A stretch of DNA of 38,802 nucleotides from JAOAFZ01 sp964407325. Lineage in GTDB: Bacteria > Patescibacteriota > Microgenomatia > UBA1406 > GWC2-37-13. Each line of letters opens with the position of its first letter. Position 1 is the stretch's first letter. Location of the stretch: contig CAYOVA010000012.1 in the NCBI GenBank assembly GCA_964407325.1, forward strand, positions 1 through 38,802, written 5' to 3'. The translations under genes and the position numbers were made by a program. Under the pieces are notes generated by a model. That model was not told where the DNA came from. It saw only the letters and a list, made by a program, of their open reading frames with translations, and did no database searches. This document shows, one piece after another, positions 23,483-31,101 of the stretch.

Positions 23483-23488
23483 TGTTCC

Positions 23489-23497
23489 TGTTATACT
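23489..23497 (+). promoter_or_regulatory. Extended -10 promoter, leaderless start of the flavoprotein gene
   Basis: TGT followed by TATACT (23492-23497), ending 6 bases before the ATG at 23504. Confidence 0.55.
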
Positions 23498-23503
23498 TGT
23501 GGT

Positions 23504-23995
23504 ATGGACGCGCCTCCCCTTACCCAATTGGTTGATGGTTGTCTCAAATCTACTTCCTTTTATACTCTTGCTACATCTGACAAAACAAAGCTGTGGTCGT
23601 GCACACTCTGGTTTGCTACTGACAATAGCTATAATTTTTACTTTATCTCTACTCCCGAATCGCTACACATGAAGAACATTCTTGTAAACCCATCAATAGC
23701 TCTCTCTTTATTTAATCCGGCAGAAGCGGAAAAAGGAAATGCAGTGGGAATACAAGTAAGCGGTAACGCCCACATTCTCACTACAAAAAATGGTACGACA
23801 TCCGAGGATATTATGTTAGCGTATCACCTCTATTTTTCAAAACAAAACCCGCAAACAGGTATGGATCCTTCAGGAAGAAAAGCCGAAGATTTTATTTCGG
23901 GCAAAACACCCTGGCAGTTTGTAAAAATAGTGCCTTCAGAATTGTGGTACTTCGATAACCGATACTTTGAGGAAGAGCGCCAGCAGCTTATATAA
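23504..23995 (+). CDS. Pyridoxamine 5'-phosphate oxidase-like flavin-binding protein
   Basis: A 163-residue protein with the split-barrel flavin-binding fold: TLATSDKTKLWSCTLWFATD (about 15-35), NFYFISTPESLHMKNILVNPSIALSLF (about 40-65), and VGIQVSGNAHIL (about 78-90). The FMN-binding strand and the ...H-x-x-N-I-x-x-N-P... segment fit the family. These proteins bind FMN, F420 or heme and carry out redox reactions on small molecules; the substrate cannot be told. A complete vitamin B6 role is unlikely without neighbouring pathway genes. A palindrome at its -35 suggests repressor control. Confidence 0.8.
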   Translation: MDAPPLTQLVDGCLKSTSFYTLATSDKTKLWSCTLWFATDNSYNFYFISTPESLHMKNILVNPSIALSLFNPAEAEKGNAVGIQVSGNAHILTTKNGTTSEDIMLAYHLYFSKQNPQTGMDPSGRKAEDFISGKTPWQFVKIVPSELWYFDNRYFEEERQQLI

Positions 23996-24055
23996 TTTAC
24001 AATTCCTTCATACAACTCTCACTCCAGCTTCATGCAAAGATTATAGGATATGGTC

Positions 24056-24520
24056 ATGGTTTTCGCTGAAGTACCCCCTACAGTTCGTTTTGAGTCTCGC
24101 ACACACCGTGAAGATTTTCAAAGGTTATTCCCTCAATTGCCACAAGAAGGAGCTACTCCTGAAGAAATTGCTTTTCTCTACACTACTATACAACATGATC
24201 CGCGGCAAAGAGAGTTATTTCTAAAATCATTAGCTCAGGAAGTTGGCAATGTAAATCCTATGGGATGGGCACAGATGAGTGAGGAAGATCCTGAATTCGA
24301 GGCAGACTATATTGATCATGAAGCCAGAATGACCGGCGGAATACAGACTGTCGCAAAGATAGCAGAACAGGATGCGTCGGTATTAGTACATGAACAGACA
24401 CTGGGATTACTGGCAAATGTGCAGCAGCAGGCTGAATATTTACGGCCGGAAGCAGCAGAACTTGTTGTGCTTCTCTCAAACCAAGCGGAAGCGCTTATAC
24501 AAGAGGCTTATACATCTTAA
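24056..24520 (+). CDS. Unknown acidic helical protein
   Basis: A 154-residue hydrophilic protein, acidic and almost wholly helical, without membrane span. It has a TPEEIAFLYTTIQHDPRQRELF segment near 38-59 and Gln/Ala/Leu-rich helices toward the C-terminus. The two ATGs at 24050 and 24056 are both possible; I prefer the second because TATAGG (24042-24047) ends 8 bases before it. Its 3' end overlaps the convergent acetyltransferase by 26 bases. No family is recognised. Confidence 0.6.
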   Translation: MVFAEVPPTVRFESRTHREDFQRLFPQLPQEGATPEEIAFLYTTIQHDPRQRELFLKSLAQEVGNVNPMGWAQMSEEDPEFEADYIDHEARMTGGIQTVAKIAEQDASVLVHEQTLGLLANVQQQAEYLRPEAAELVVLLSNQAEALIQEAYTS

Positions 24521-25070
24521 CATCGTCCAGGTATCTTCCTTTGTATTTTAGTCCTTTTGGAAATGCTCCAGCTTTCATAAACCCTATTTTTTCATACATG
24601 CGGATAGCCCTCTCATTTTCGCTGTAGACATCAAGAATTACTAGTTCTATTCCTGAGATGGTTTTTTTCGCTTCTTCAATAACTGTGGTGGCGAGCTCGA
24701 AGCCTATGCCCTGTTCGCGGTACTCATCCTCGATGGAAATGCCAAAACCTGCCACATGGTACCCACGTGTTCTATGGGTAAACTCCCGTCGTACTTCACT
24801 GGTTCCAATAATTTTGTTGCCCTCCAGTGCAAATAGGTGAACAGCATCACCTCGCTCAATTTTCCGAAAGCAATCCAGCAGAAACTCGATTTCATCATTT
24901 CGTGAAATGGTTTCACCGCTAAAGGTAATATACGTGTCTTCCACTGAAATTTTGTTGACATACCGAACCAGTTCATCCAGATCGTTCCATAACGGGTAGC
25001 GGATTGTAATTTCTTTACCGGCTTTACTGGTGAAGCGCTTTATTTCTCGTCCTGGAATAAGGTAAGTCAT
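24495..25070 (-). CDS. GNAT-family N-acetyltransferase
   Basis: A 191-residue protein with the GNAT fold: an N-terminal ITIRYPLWNDLDELVRYVN helix region, the central strand pair near 85-120, the acetyl-CoA pyrophosphate loop YREQGIGFELA (R-x-x-G-x-G/A type, near 124-133), and a C-terminal LVILDVYSENERAIRMYEKIGF signature (about 145-166), followed by KGLKYKGRYLDDVKMYK. The last part resembles RimI/RimJ-like and spermidine-acetyltransferase-like members, but the acceptor is unknown. A perfect TATAAT (25078-25083) lies 7 bases before the ATG. Confidence 0.9.
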   Translation of the reverse strand: MTYLIPGREIKRFTSKAGKEITIRYPLWNDLDELVRYVNKISVEDTYITFSGETISRNDEIEFLLDCFRKIERGDAVHLFALEGNKIIGTSEVRREFTHRTRGYHVAGFGISIEDEYREQGIGFELATTVIEEAKKTISGIELVILDVYSENERAIRMYEKIGFMKAGAFPKGLKYKGRYLDDVKMYKPLV

Positions 25071-25077
25071 AGTAGAG

Positions 25078-25083
25078 ATTATA
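25078..25083 (-). promoter_or_regulatory. -10 element, leaderless start of the GNAT gene
   Basis: A perfect TATAAT on the minus strand, 7 bases before the ATG. Confidence 0.6.
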
Positions 25084-25091
25084 CCCTACAA

Positions 25092-25958
25092 TTACTCGAC
25101 AGTTAATTCTTCGGAGTTAAGGTCTATACTGTCTTCGCAATCAGATTCGGTTATGCTTCGCGGAGATGAAGCATCAATATTGCAGTTGTAAAATACTTTC
25201 GAATACAAGGCGTAGGTTCCCTCCTCTATCTCCCCTCCTGCACTTCCGCAATTGGTTGCGGGCAACAGTGTTTCCTTTATTTCAATACCTATGACTGGTT
25301 CATACGGGAAACAGTTAAACCTGGCAGCTTTTGAATCGATCGTTTCCTGACATATTTTTTCGTACACCTGATTTGTTTTTTTAAGAGTAAAGTACTGGTG
25401 AGTATTTCGGGAATTTTCAACACACACTACTGTTCCCATAGCCAGTGGTCCAAACAGGGACGCTGAAATAGTGGCAGATGTTTTATCGTCAAGTGTTCCA
25501 AGGGTAACTAGTGGGTCAACAAAAATAATTTTCCACTCTTCTGTGTCAGCACCCGGGTCAGAAGTATCAGCTTCATCTGACGCATCCTTGCCTAAGAGTT
25601 CATCCAGTTGAGTAGTAACCTGTGGTTGAGGGGTATTACTAGGAAAAGGAGTTTTAGATGGCACGGCAAGTTTTGCGTAGCGTTCATATGGATCTTCCTG
25701 ATTTACTGAACTCGTAGCAGAAGTTGTTCTGATAACGACAAATGCTACAATGCTGCCAATAGTAAGGGTGGTAAAAACGGATAGTATAAGTAAATACAAC
25801 ATCTTTTTATTTCCACCGAACGCATTGTTGATACCACTTGAAGGTTCTGTGGTTTCGATTGTGGGAAATGGACCACTATCCTCTGGTTTGAGGAAAGGAT
25901 CCTGGGTTTGGCTAGTGGACTGCGGTGCCGGTATATCGGTAACATTCTCAAAGTCCAT
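25092..25958 (-). CDS. Membrane-anchored Cys-rich domain protein, paralogue B
   Basis: A 288-residue protein: a cytosolic Pro/Ser/Thr-rich N-terminus starting MDFENV (1-50), one span (about 53-77), a Pro/Thr linker (about 90-125), and an external domain (about 140-288). That domain has six cysteines in the order VVC, KIC, NCF, NC, YNC and DC, with GIEIKETLLP and EGTYALYSKVFYNC segments. The same pattern recurs in the gene immediately upstream (25960-26862), so the two arose by tandem duplication. The gap between them is 1 base. The domain is not recognised; it is probably a disulphide-stabilised surface beta-domain. Confidence 0.7.
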   Translation of the reverse strand: MDFENVTDIPAPQSTSQTQDPFLKPEDSGPFPTIETTEPSSGINNAFGGNKKMLYLLILSVFTTLTIGSIVAFVVIRTTSATSSVNQEDPYERYAKLAVPSKTPFPSNTPQPQVTTQLDELLGKDASDEADTSDPGADTEEWKIIFVDPLVTLGTLDDKTSATISASLFGPLAMGTVVCVENSRNTHQYFTLKKTNQVYEKICQETIDSKAARFNCFPYEPVIGIEIKETLLPATNCGSAGGEIEEGTYALYSKVFYNCNIDASSPRSITESDCEDSIDLNSEELTVE

Positions 25959-25959
25959 A

Positions 25960-26862
25960 TTATTGAGTGTATATTAAATCGTACGAAAATACTTCGCGAC
26001 TATCAGAGCAATCTGTTGGGGAAACACTTGACATGCTGCCTCCCGGTAATTTGCAATTATAGTAGGCACGAACTGCCATAACATAGGTACCTGATTGAAC
26101 GGGTTGTGATGAAGAGTTGCAACTTGAGTACGGATGGAGCGTTGCCTGTACCTCAATACCCGTGTCAGGGTTGTATTTGTAGCAATCCAGAGTACGTTGT
26201 GAAGGGGTGGGGGTAAATTCATCACACAGTCGTGACAGTGTGGAAGCGTCTTTTTTATAGGCAAAGAATGTTTGATCATCAGCAAAACAAATGACTGCAT
26301 TTTTCGCAAGTGGTGTTCGCATCGTTCCCTTGAATACCGGTCGGGAGCGGTTTGCTACCTCTACACTGGTGTAGGATTGTTTCTCGAAGGAAATTTCCCA
26401 GCTGTATCTTCGGGGCAGTGGACTGGGACTGGGAACCTCGGTAAACCAAACAAAAGGCGTAGGAACAGTAGGAACTGGTGTTTCATTGGGACCAAGTGTG
26501 GGTGACGGTGCAATTGATGGAAGCAGGTATGTCGGAGTAGGGATAGGAGTATTCGGTATAGTAGTTGCCATTGGTGTAGCTACGACAATAATTTCTTCGT
26601 ATGAATTTTCATTTGCTGATGCCTGTCGGGAGTTGGAAAAAAAGAAGAATGCTGTTGCACCCAAAGAAATAACGGCAAATAAGCCAATTACTCCAATGAG
26701 TATCCATTTTGAGTATTTGTTTTTCTTTGGGTCGTCTTCCTGCATAGTAGCAGCTACAAACGTATTTGGATTGATAGCGGTGGTGGAAATTCCTCCAGAC
26801 CCATCAACAGGTTCCGATTCTGTAGGGTAATTGGTGGTATTTGGTACATTCAGGAAGTCCAT
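25960..26862 (-). CDS. Membrane-anchored Cys-rich domain protein, paralogue A
   Basis: A 300-residue protein with the same plan as its downstream paralogue: cytosolic N-terminus starting MDFLNV (1-48), one span (about 52-74), a long Pro/Thr/Ser linker built of short PTP/PSP units (about 95-150), and an external domain with six cysteines (VICF, LCDE, LDCYKY, SSCN, YNCK, DCSD). It shares GIEVQATLHP and SGTYVMAVRAYYNC with the partner. First gene of the pair. TATGAT (26869-26874) ends 6 bases before the ATG, just downstream of the tRNA-Ser gene on the same strand. Confidence 0.7.
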   Translation of the reverse strand: MDFLNVPNTTNYPTESEPVDGSGGISTTAINPNTFVAATMQEDDPKKNKYSKWILIGVIGLFAVISLGATAFFFFSNSRQASANENSYEEIIVVATPMATTIPNTPIPTPTYLLPSIAPSPTLGPNETPVPTVPTPFVWFTEVPSPSPLPRRYSWEISFEKQSYTSVEVANRSRPVFKGTMRTPLAKNAVICFADDQTFFAYKKDASTLSRLCDEFTPTPSQRTLDCYKYNPDTGIEVQATLHPYSSCNSSSQPVQSGTYVMAVRAYYNCKLPGGSMSSVSPTDCSDSREVFSYDLIYTQ

Positions 26863-26868
26863 TAGATC

Positions 26869-26874
26869 ATCATA
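26869..26874 (-). promoter_or_regulatory. -10 element of the paralogue pair
   Basis: TATGAT on the minus strand, 6 bases before the ATG of paralogue A. Confidence 0.4.
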
Positions 26875-26885
26875 TCATTTTCCTG

Positions 26886-26972
26886 CGGAGATGGAGAGAT
26901 TCGAACTCTCGAGAGACTTTCGCCCCTACACGCTTTCCAGGCGTGCGCACTCGACCACTATGCGACATCTCC
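26886..26972 (-). tRNA. tRNA-Ser (anticodon GGA)
   Basis: An 87-base class II tRNA on the minus strand. The acceptor stem GGAGATG/CATCTCC is perfect and the discriminator is G. The anticodon arm CACGC-CTGGAAA-GCGTG places GGA at positions 34-36, reading UCC/UCU serine codons. A long variable arm and the TTCGAAT T-loop are present. The 3' CCA is not encoded. Confidence 0.96.
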
Positions 26973-27063
26973 AATGTGTGAGCCACTCAGGCTCTTTCCA
27001 TAAGCTATAAGTCTTACACTGTTTTCAAAAGTCCATTGTATCATAATGACTCATTATTATCCC

Positions 27064-27093
27064 TTGATACGCCCTATATATCCCTTGTACAAT
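27064..27093 (+). promoter_or_regulatory. Sigma70-type promoter, leaderless start of the LCP gene
   Basis: TTGATA (27064-27069), 18 bases, TACAAT (27088-27093), ending 5 bases before the ATG at 27099. It excludes the longer in-frame start at 27036. Confidence 0.65.
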
Positions 27094-27098
27094 TCTCT

Positions 27099-28517
27099 AT
27101 GGATTCTTTTACTATTAAGAAAATTCCGGTAAAAAGCCGGCGTTTGCGCCCTCTGCGCCCGGATCCCACACCTCATCGTAAAGAATCCAGCTATGCCGGT
27201 AGGTCTTCACGAGGGTCTTCATTCTCTTTCAAAATGCCAAAAATGCCTGGGAGACAATTTTGGATGCTACTTGCTTCGATTTTGGTTGCGGTTGGTATTA
27301 TTTTCCTTATCATCAAGCTGTATTCGTTTTACAGCAATATCAAAGTTTCCGGAGGTTCCATAAAACCGGCAGCAATAAAAGAAAAGAAAGATACCATTAC
27401 CGTGGTTATTACAGGCTATGGTGGACCCAGCCACGATGGCACATATCTTACCGATACTATTATTCTTGCCAATGTAAACATCAAAACCCACAAAGTTATG
27501 CTCTTCTCTATTCCCCGCGACTTGTGGGTCCAGGTACCTTCGGATGTCGAAGGTGAACAAAATTACTCCAAAATCAACGCGCTGTATGTTCAGGCATTAT
27601 CCCCCGAGCTCTATCCTCATATTCCAGATAAATACCACGGTGAAGAAAATGCCCACCAGATTCTAAAAGATGCGGTGCAACAGATTACAGGGTTATCGGT
27701 CGATTATTTTGTGGGTATTGATTTTGCCGGTTTTGAACAGGTTATTGACACTCTTGGAGGTATCGAAGTAGATGTGGAGCGCTCTTTTGACGATTATTAC
27801 TACCCGATTACTGGCAAGGAAACCGATACCTGCGGTCGTGAGCCAAAACCAACCTGGACGCCCGATGAAGAAAAAGCTGAAAAAGAAAAATACGATGCTT
27901 TAAGCGAGGAAGACAAGAAAAAGTACGACGAGAGGCCGATAAACGAATTAAGTGAAACAGAATTTTTGAAACTTGTTGAAGAAAGCCCTGAAGATGCTTA
28001 TCCGTGCCGGTATGAACATCTGCATTTTGATAAAGGGGTGCAGATCATGGACGGAGAAACTGCCTTAAAGTTCGCCCGCTCCCGCAAATCGCTGCAGGAT
28101 GGTGGAGATTTCAACAGGGCTGCTCGACAGCAAAAAGTTATTGAAGCGGTTAAAGACAAAATTCTTTCTGTAGGATTTATTCCCAAAATTCTCCCTTTGA
28201 TGGATACTTTATCCAACAATATCAGAACAGATATTCCGTTATCGGAAATCCAGACGCTACTGGGTGAAGCCAAGTCTGCACAAGAATACAAGATCGCCAA
28301 TTACGTGCTTAGTAATGAAGAAGCACTGGAAAACGACACCTCTGATGACGGACAGTTTATCCTTGTATCGCGGGATGGTGTTGGCAAATGGACAACCGTC
28401 CACAAAATTGTGAAGAATGTAGTTGCGGGTATCTCCCCTAACTTAACACCTTCGCCTTCACCCAAAGTAAGCGGTACAAAAAAAGCATCCCCTACTGAAA
28501 AAGAACCGTCAGAGTAA
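27099..28517 (+). CDS. LytR-CpsA-Psr (LCP) family protein
   Basis: A 472-residue protein. A basic cytosolic N-terminus (1-50) precedes one membrane span (about 54-78). The external LCP domain (about 95-400) shows TDTIILANVNIKTHKVMLFSIPRDLWV, SVDYFVGIDFAGFEQVIDTLGGIEVDV, and MDGETALKFARSRKSLQDGGDFNRAARQQ, with the Arg and Asp residues that bind the polyprenyl pyrophosphate head group. LCP enzymes transfer glycopolymers from undecaprenyl carrier onto peptidoglycan or other acceptors. An acidic Glu/Lys insert (about 265-300) interrupts the domain. The C-terminus is a Pro/Ser/Lys-rich tail. The start follows from the promoter 5 bases upstream. Confidence 0.93.
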   Translation: MDSFTIKKIPVKSRRLRPLRPDPTPHRKESSYAGRSSRGSSFSFKMPKMPGRQFWMLLASILVAVGIIFLIIKLYSFYSNIKVSGGSIKPAAIKEKKDTITVVITGYGGPSHDGTYLTDTIILANVNIKTHKVMLFSIPRDLWVQVPSDVEGEQNYSKINALYVQALSPELYPHIPDKYHGEENAHQILKDAVQQITGLSVDYFVGIDFAGFEQVIDTLGGIEVDVERSFDDYYYPITGKETDTCGREPKPTWTPDEEKAEKEKYDALSEEDKKKYDERPINELSETEFLKLVEESPEDAYPCRYEHLHFDKGVQIMDGETALKFARSRKSLQDGGDFNRAARQQKVIEAVKDKILSVGFIPKILPLMDTLSNNIRTDIPLSEIQTLLGEAKSAQEYKIANYVLSNEEALENDTSDDGQFILVSRDGVGKWTTVHKIVKNVVAGISPNLTPSPSPKVSGTKKASPTEKEPSE

Positions 28518-28522
28518 AGAAA

Positions 28523-29239
28523 TTATTGTTCTATAATCTCAATGGAAGTAACGGTAACAGGATTTACCGGTTTTGACTTTTCCCCACCCATGCTTGTGGT
28601 TGTTTGAGCAGTTGCAATTGCATCAATAGTCTCAAACCCTTCTATAGTTTTACCAAAAATGGTGTAGTTTGGCGGCAACGGATAGTCTTTATGCATAATA
28701 AAGAACTGGCTTCCGTTGGTATCGGGGCCGGCATTGGCCATAGCAATTGTACCGCGGGTATATTCTCCTTCAAATGGTTCGTCATCGAAACGGTATCCTG
28801 GTCCTCCTGCTCCGGTACCTTCCGGATCACCGCCCTGGATCATAAATCCGTCGATGACACGGTGGAAAATTGTGTCGTTGTAGAATCCTTTTCTTGCGAG
28901 TGCAACAAAGTTATTTACTGTAACAGGAGTCTGAAGTGCATTTAATTCAACCTTAATTGTACCTGCAGTGGTGTTAATTACCGCAGTGTATTTTTTGTTT
29001 TCATCAATTTCCATCGCGGGTGGTTGTGACATTCCTGACTGTTTTTTGTTTGCGTTTTCCTGCTTTGAATTTCCCATATTTTGTTGCCCTGTTGTTGCAG
29101 AGTCTGTGCTGTATGAATCGGTGGCTTCGTTTGTTATTTCCGCCTTACGACCTTTGCTGGTTTGGCTAGAAATAAAAACAAATCCAACGATAAAAACTAT
29201 TAAAACGAGTACGAGTACCGGAATTGTGTCTTTGTCCAT
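28523..29239 (-). CDS. Membrane-anchored cyclophilin-type peptidyl-prolyl isomerase
   Basis: A 238-residue protein. An N-terminal span (about 6-26) is followed by a Ser/Thr/Gln-rich linker and a cyclophilin domain (about 83-238). Catalytic-site motifs are intact: FHRVIDGFMIQGGDP, GTIAMANAGPDTNGSQFFI, and the TIFGKTIEGFE segment. It should catalyse prolyl cis-trans isomerisation on exported proteins outside the membrane, complementing the SurA-like protein that lacks an isomerase domain. It converges with the LCP gene, with only 5 bases between stops. The upstream TACCAT about 8 bases from the ATG is a weak -10. Confidence 0.93.
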   Translation of the reverse strand: MDKDTIPVLVLVLIVFIVGFVFISSQTSKGRKAEITNEATDSYSTDSATTGQQNMGNSKQENANKKQSGMSQPPAMEIDENKKYTAVINTTAGTIKVELNALQTPVTVNNFVALARKGFYNDTIFHRVIDGFMIQGGDPEGTGAGGPGYRFDDEPFEGEYTRGTIAMANAGPDTNGSQFFIMHKDYPLPPNYTIFGKTIEGFETIDAIATAQTTTSMGGEKSKPVNPVTVTSIEIIEQ

Positions 29240-29303
29240 ATGGGCACATGGTACCTTTTTTGAGGCAGAAATTCAAGGATAATTATTACTCTTTATACTT
29301 AAC

Positions 29304-29332
29304 TAGACAAATAAAAACTATAGGACTATAAT
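29304..29332 (+). promoter_or_regulatory. Promoter of the GC-rich antiporter gene
   Basis: TAGACA (29304-29309), 17 bases, and a perfect TATAAT (29327-29332). The predicted leader is about 107 bases, the longest in the window. Confidence 0.55.
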
Positions 29333-29339
29333 TACCCTT

Positions 29340-29445
29340 CAATGTGAAGTGTATTCACGTTTGACCTTTGAAATTGCAGACTAGAAAGGAGGTGAAAACT
29401 CCGCGAAAGACCTCGTAATCTAATAGTACGTTGCAAGGAGTAAGT
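29340..29445 (+). promoter_or_regulatory. Structured leader of the antiporter gene, two Shine-Dalgarno-like sites
   Basis: The leader contains a small hairpin (GTGAA...TTCAC near 29345-29358) and then AAAGGAGGTGA, a perfect anti-16S complement that lies about 50 bases from the ATG. Its GGAG can pair with CTCC a few bases on, and its GAGGT with a later ACCTC, giving two mutually exclusive stems. A second site, AAGGAG, sits 6-7 bases before the ATG at 29446. A GTG inside the first site opens a 9-codon frame (8 residues) ending in TAA, but its spacing is poor. It may be an attenuator, a leader-peptide or an ion-responsive leader. No known riboswitch is recognised. Confidence 0.35.
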
Positions 29446-30933
29446 ATGACTGCTGTCCCTACACAGCGATCCGTCTTGAGCCTTCTTTGGCACAAGACCT
29501 GGATTGCATGGCTGGCGCTTGCGATGTTCGCATTGCTTAGCGCCTACCGGCTCGAAGCAGCGGCGGGGTTCTGTTCGACGCTGGCCGCGGTGTGGATGAT
29601 GAATGGTCTTGCCAAGACGGACGACTTGCTCCAGCACCGCACCCCGGCATGGTGGCATAACCACCCCATCCTCAAGTTTTTCCACTTCGTCAACGGCGAG
29701 GGGGAGCTGGCGGGTATCTTCTGCGCGTTTGTCCTCTGGACGACCCTGCAGTTGGTGCAGTCGCCACTGCTCGCGCATCTTCACTTCCCCATTGCCGAGG
29801 CCTTCACGCTCTACGGCATCATGAGCGCCGCCAAGATCCTGGTGTTGCATATGGCAGTGCTCATGAACTCGATCGAGCAGGTGGGCAACCGCTTCGGTGC
29901 TCGTGGTGGTCGCTTCGCCGTGTTGTTCGTCGGCTCACTCCTGTCTTCGCTTTCCGGCGAGCCCGCTGCTGCTACCTTTCTCACGGAGTATGTGGCCAAG
30001 CGGGTGAAGCCCGGCAAGAAGGCCAAGGTGGCCACCGGTCTGGCAGCATCTATCGGCTCCGGAGGCGGCCTGCTCCCGTTTGCGGCCCCTCCCATCCTGA
30101 TCGTCTGGGGCATCTTGAGCCGCGATCTGGGGTGGAGCTACTTCGACCTGCTTCGCTTCGTCGGCCTCGGCTGTGTTCTGCACGCCGGGATCTCAGCCCT
30201 GCTGACGCTTGGGCATCTTGAGCAGAACGGCCACAAGCAGGGCAAGCTGTCACGCTCACTCCCCTGGGTGTTCCTGCTGGGCGCCCTGGTGGTGGCGCAC
30301 ATTGTCAGCCACTCGATGTGGGTGTACGTCGTTGACGCCTTTATCGGCCTGGGTACCACGATGTACATGGCCGATCGCTATCGCAAGGTAGCCGAGGAGA
30401 TCGTCGCAAGCCTAAGGCTGGTCGACGAAGACCAGCGGCACGGCAACGAGGAGTACTCCGAAGTTCGTGAGCGCGGCTTCACCGATACCTGGCAGCCCCT
30501 GATCCTGGGCGTGCTGCTCATCGGACTGGAGGTGGTCGGGCTCACGGCTGAGCCATTCATCTCAGCCGCTGCTGGCTTCATCCCCACGTGGCTGCCGCTC
30601 TGGCTGGTTGGCCTGCTAATAGCAGAAGCAACCGCCTTCACCAGTCACTTCGCTGACAATGCCTTGGCTTCGCGGGTCTTCATCGTGATCGCCGTGACCA
30701 TGGGCGCAACGATGGGCCCCGGGGTGGCGACCTTCATCGCCATCTGCGTGATCAGTGGCGCCCTGTTTGGTGGCTTTCTAACCATTCCCGGCAACCTTCC
30801 CAATTTCGTCATTGCCCGGGTGCTGGGTGTGGACAGCGGGGAGTGGATCAAGGCCGCCCTTCCCCTGTACCTCTCAGGCATCGCCTACGTCGCCTCGATC
30901 CTGATTTGGTACGCCATTCTCGTGGGCTTCTAG
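29446..30933 (+). CDS. Putative Na+/H+ antiporter (PF07399-type), GC-rich insert
   Basis: A 495-residue polytopic protein with about 11-12 membrane spans. It carries segments typical of the PF07399 putative Na+/H+ antiporter family: RGGRFAVLFVGSLLSSLSGEPAAATFLTEYV (about 150-180), GLAASIGSGGGLLPFAAPPILIVWG (about 198-222), and FTSHFADNALASRVF near 400. It probably exchanges monovalent cations for protons across the cytoplasmic membrane. The frame is open from a TTG at 29431, but ATG 29446 follows an AAGGAG. GC content (about 60 percent) is far above the flanking genes, which indicates acquisition from a GC-rich donor. The gene stands alone with its own promoter, leader and downstream hairpins. 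Confidence 0.8.
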   Translation: MTAVPTQRSVLSLLWHKTWIAWLALAMFALLSAYRLEAAAGFCSTLAAVWMMNGLAKTDDLLQHRTPAWWHNHPILKFFHFVNGEGELAGIFCAFVLWTTLQLVQSPLLAHLHFPIAEAFTLYGIMSAAKILVLHMAVLMNSIEQVGNRFGARGGRFAVLFVGSLLSSLSGEPAAATFLTEYVAKRVKPGKKAKVATGLAASIGSGGGLLPFAAPPILIVWGILSRDLGWSYFDLLRFVGLGCVLHAGISALLTLGHLEQNGHKQGKLSRSLPWVFLLGALVVAHIVSHSMWVYVVDAFIGLGTTMYMADRYRKVAEEIVASLRLVDEDQRHGNEEYSEVRERGFTDTWQPLILGVLLIGLEVVGLTAEPFISAAAGFIPTWLPLWLVGLLIAEATAFTSHFADNALASRVFIVIAVTMGATMGPGVATFIAICVISGALFGGFLTIPGNLPNFVIARVLGVDSGEWIKAALPLYLSGIAYVASILIWYAILVGF

Positions 30934-30946
30934 TCTCTGCACGCAC

Positions 30947-31019
30947 GCCCCTCAGGCGAAAGAGGGGCAGCCTCGTAAGAGGCTTCGAAGGACGTCCGGG
31001 GCGGGGTTCACTCCCCGCC
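30947..31019 (+). terminator. Three consecutive hairpins after the antiporter gene
   Basis: Three separate perfect stems follow the stop codon: GCCCCTC/GAGGGGC (30947-30968), CCTC/GAGG (30971-30982) and GGCGGGG/CCCCGCC (31000-31019). No T tract follows. Together they form a compact structured 3' end that could end or protect the transcript. Confidence 0.55.
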
Positions 31020-31086
31020 TCGGACTGCATTTCCCACCACTTAAACCACTTCTTTTCGTAGTCTGCAATCTCTGTTCGCTTTCAGC

Positions 31087-31092
31087 TATAAT
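31087..31092 (+). promoter_or_regulatory. -10 element of the rhomboid gene
   Basis: A perfect TATAAT 9 bases before the ATG at 31102. No Shine-Dalgarno. Confidence 0.55.
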
Positions 31093-31101
31093 TCCCTCAA
31101 T

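Noticed and set aside
29390..29419. 8-residue leader peptide (GTG to TAA) inside the antiporter leader
   Set aside because: The GTG overlaps the Shine-Dalgarno itself, so the spacing is unusable for normal initiation. It is mentioned only as part of the leader structure.
29446..30933. Assembly chimera as the explanation for the GC-rich antiporter segment
   Set aside because: Four other GC-rich units occur at separate places between resident genes and share the leader and hairpin style, which is hard to produce by mis-joining. Read coverage would still be the proper test.
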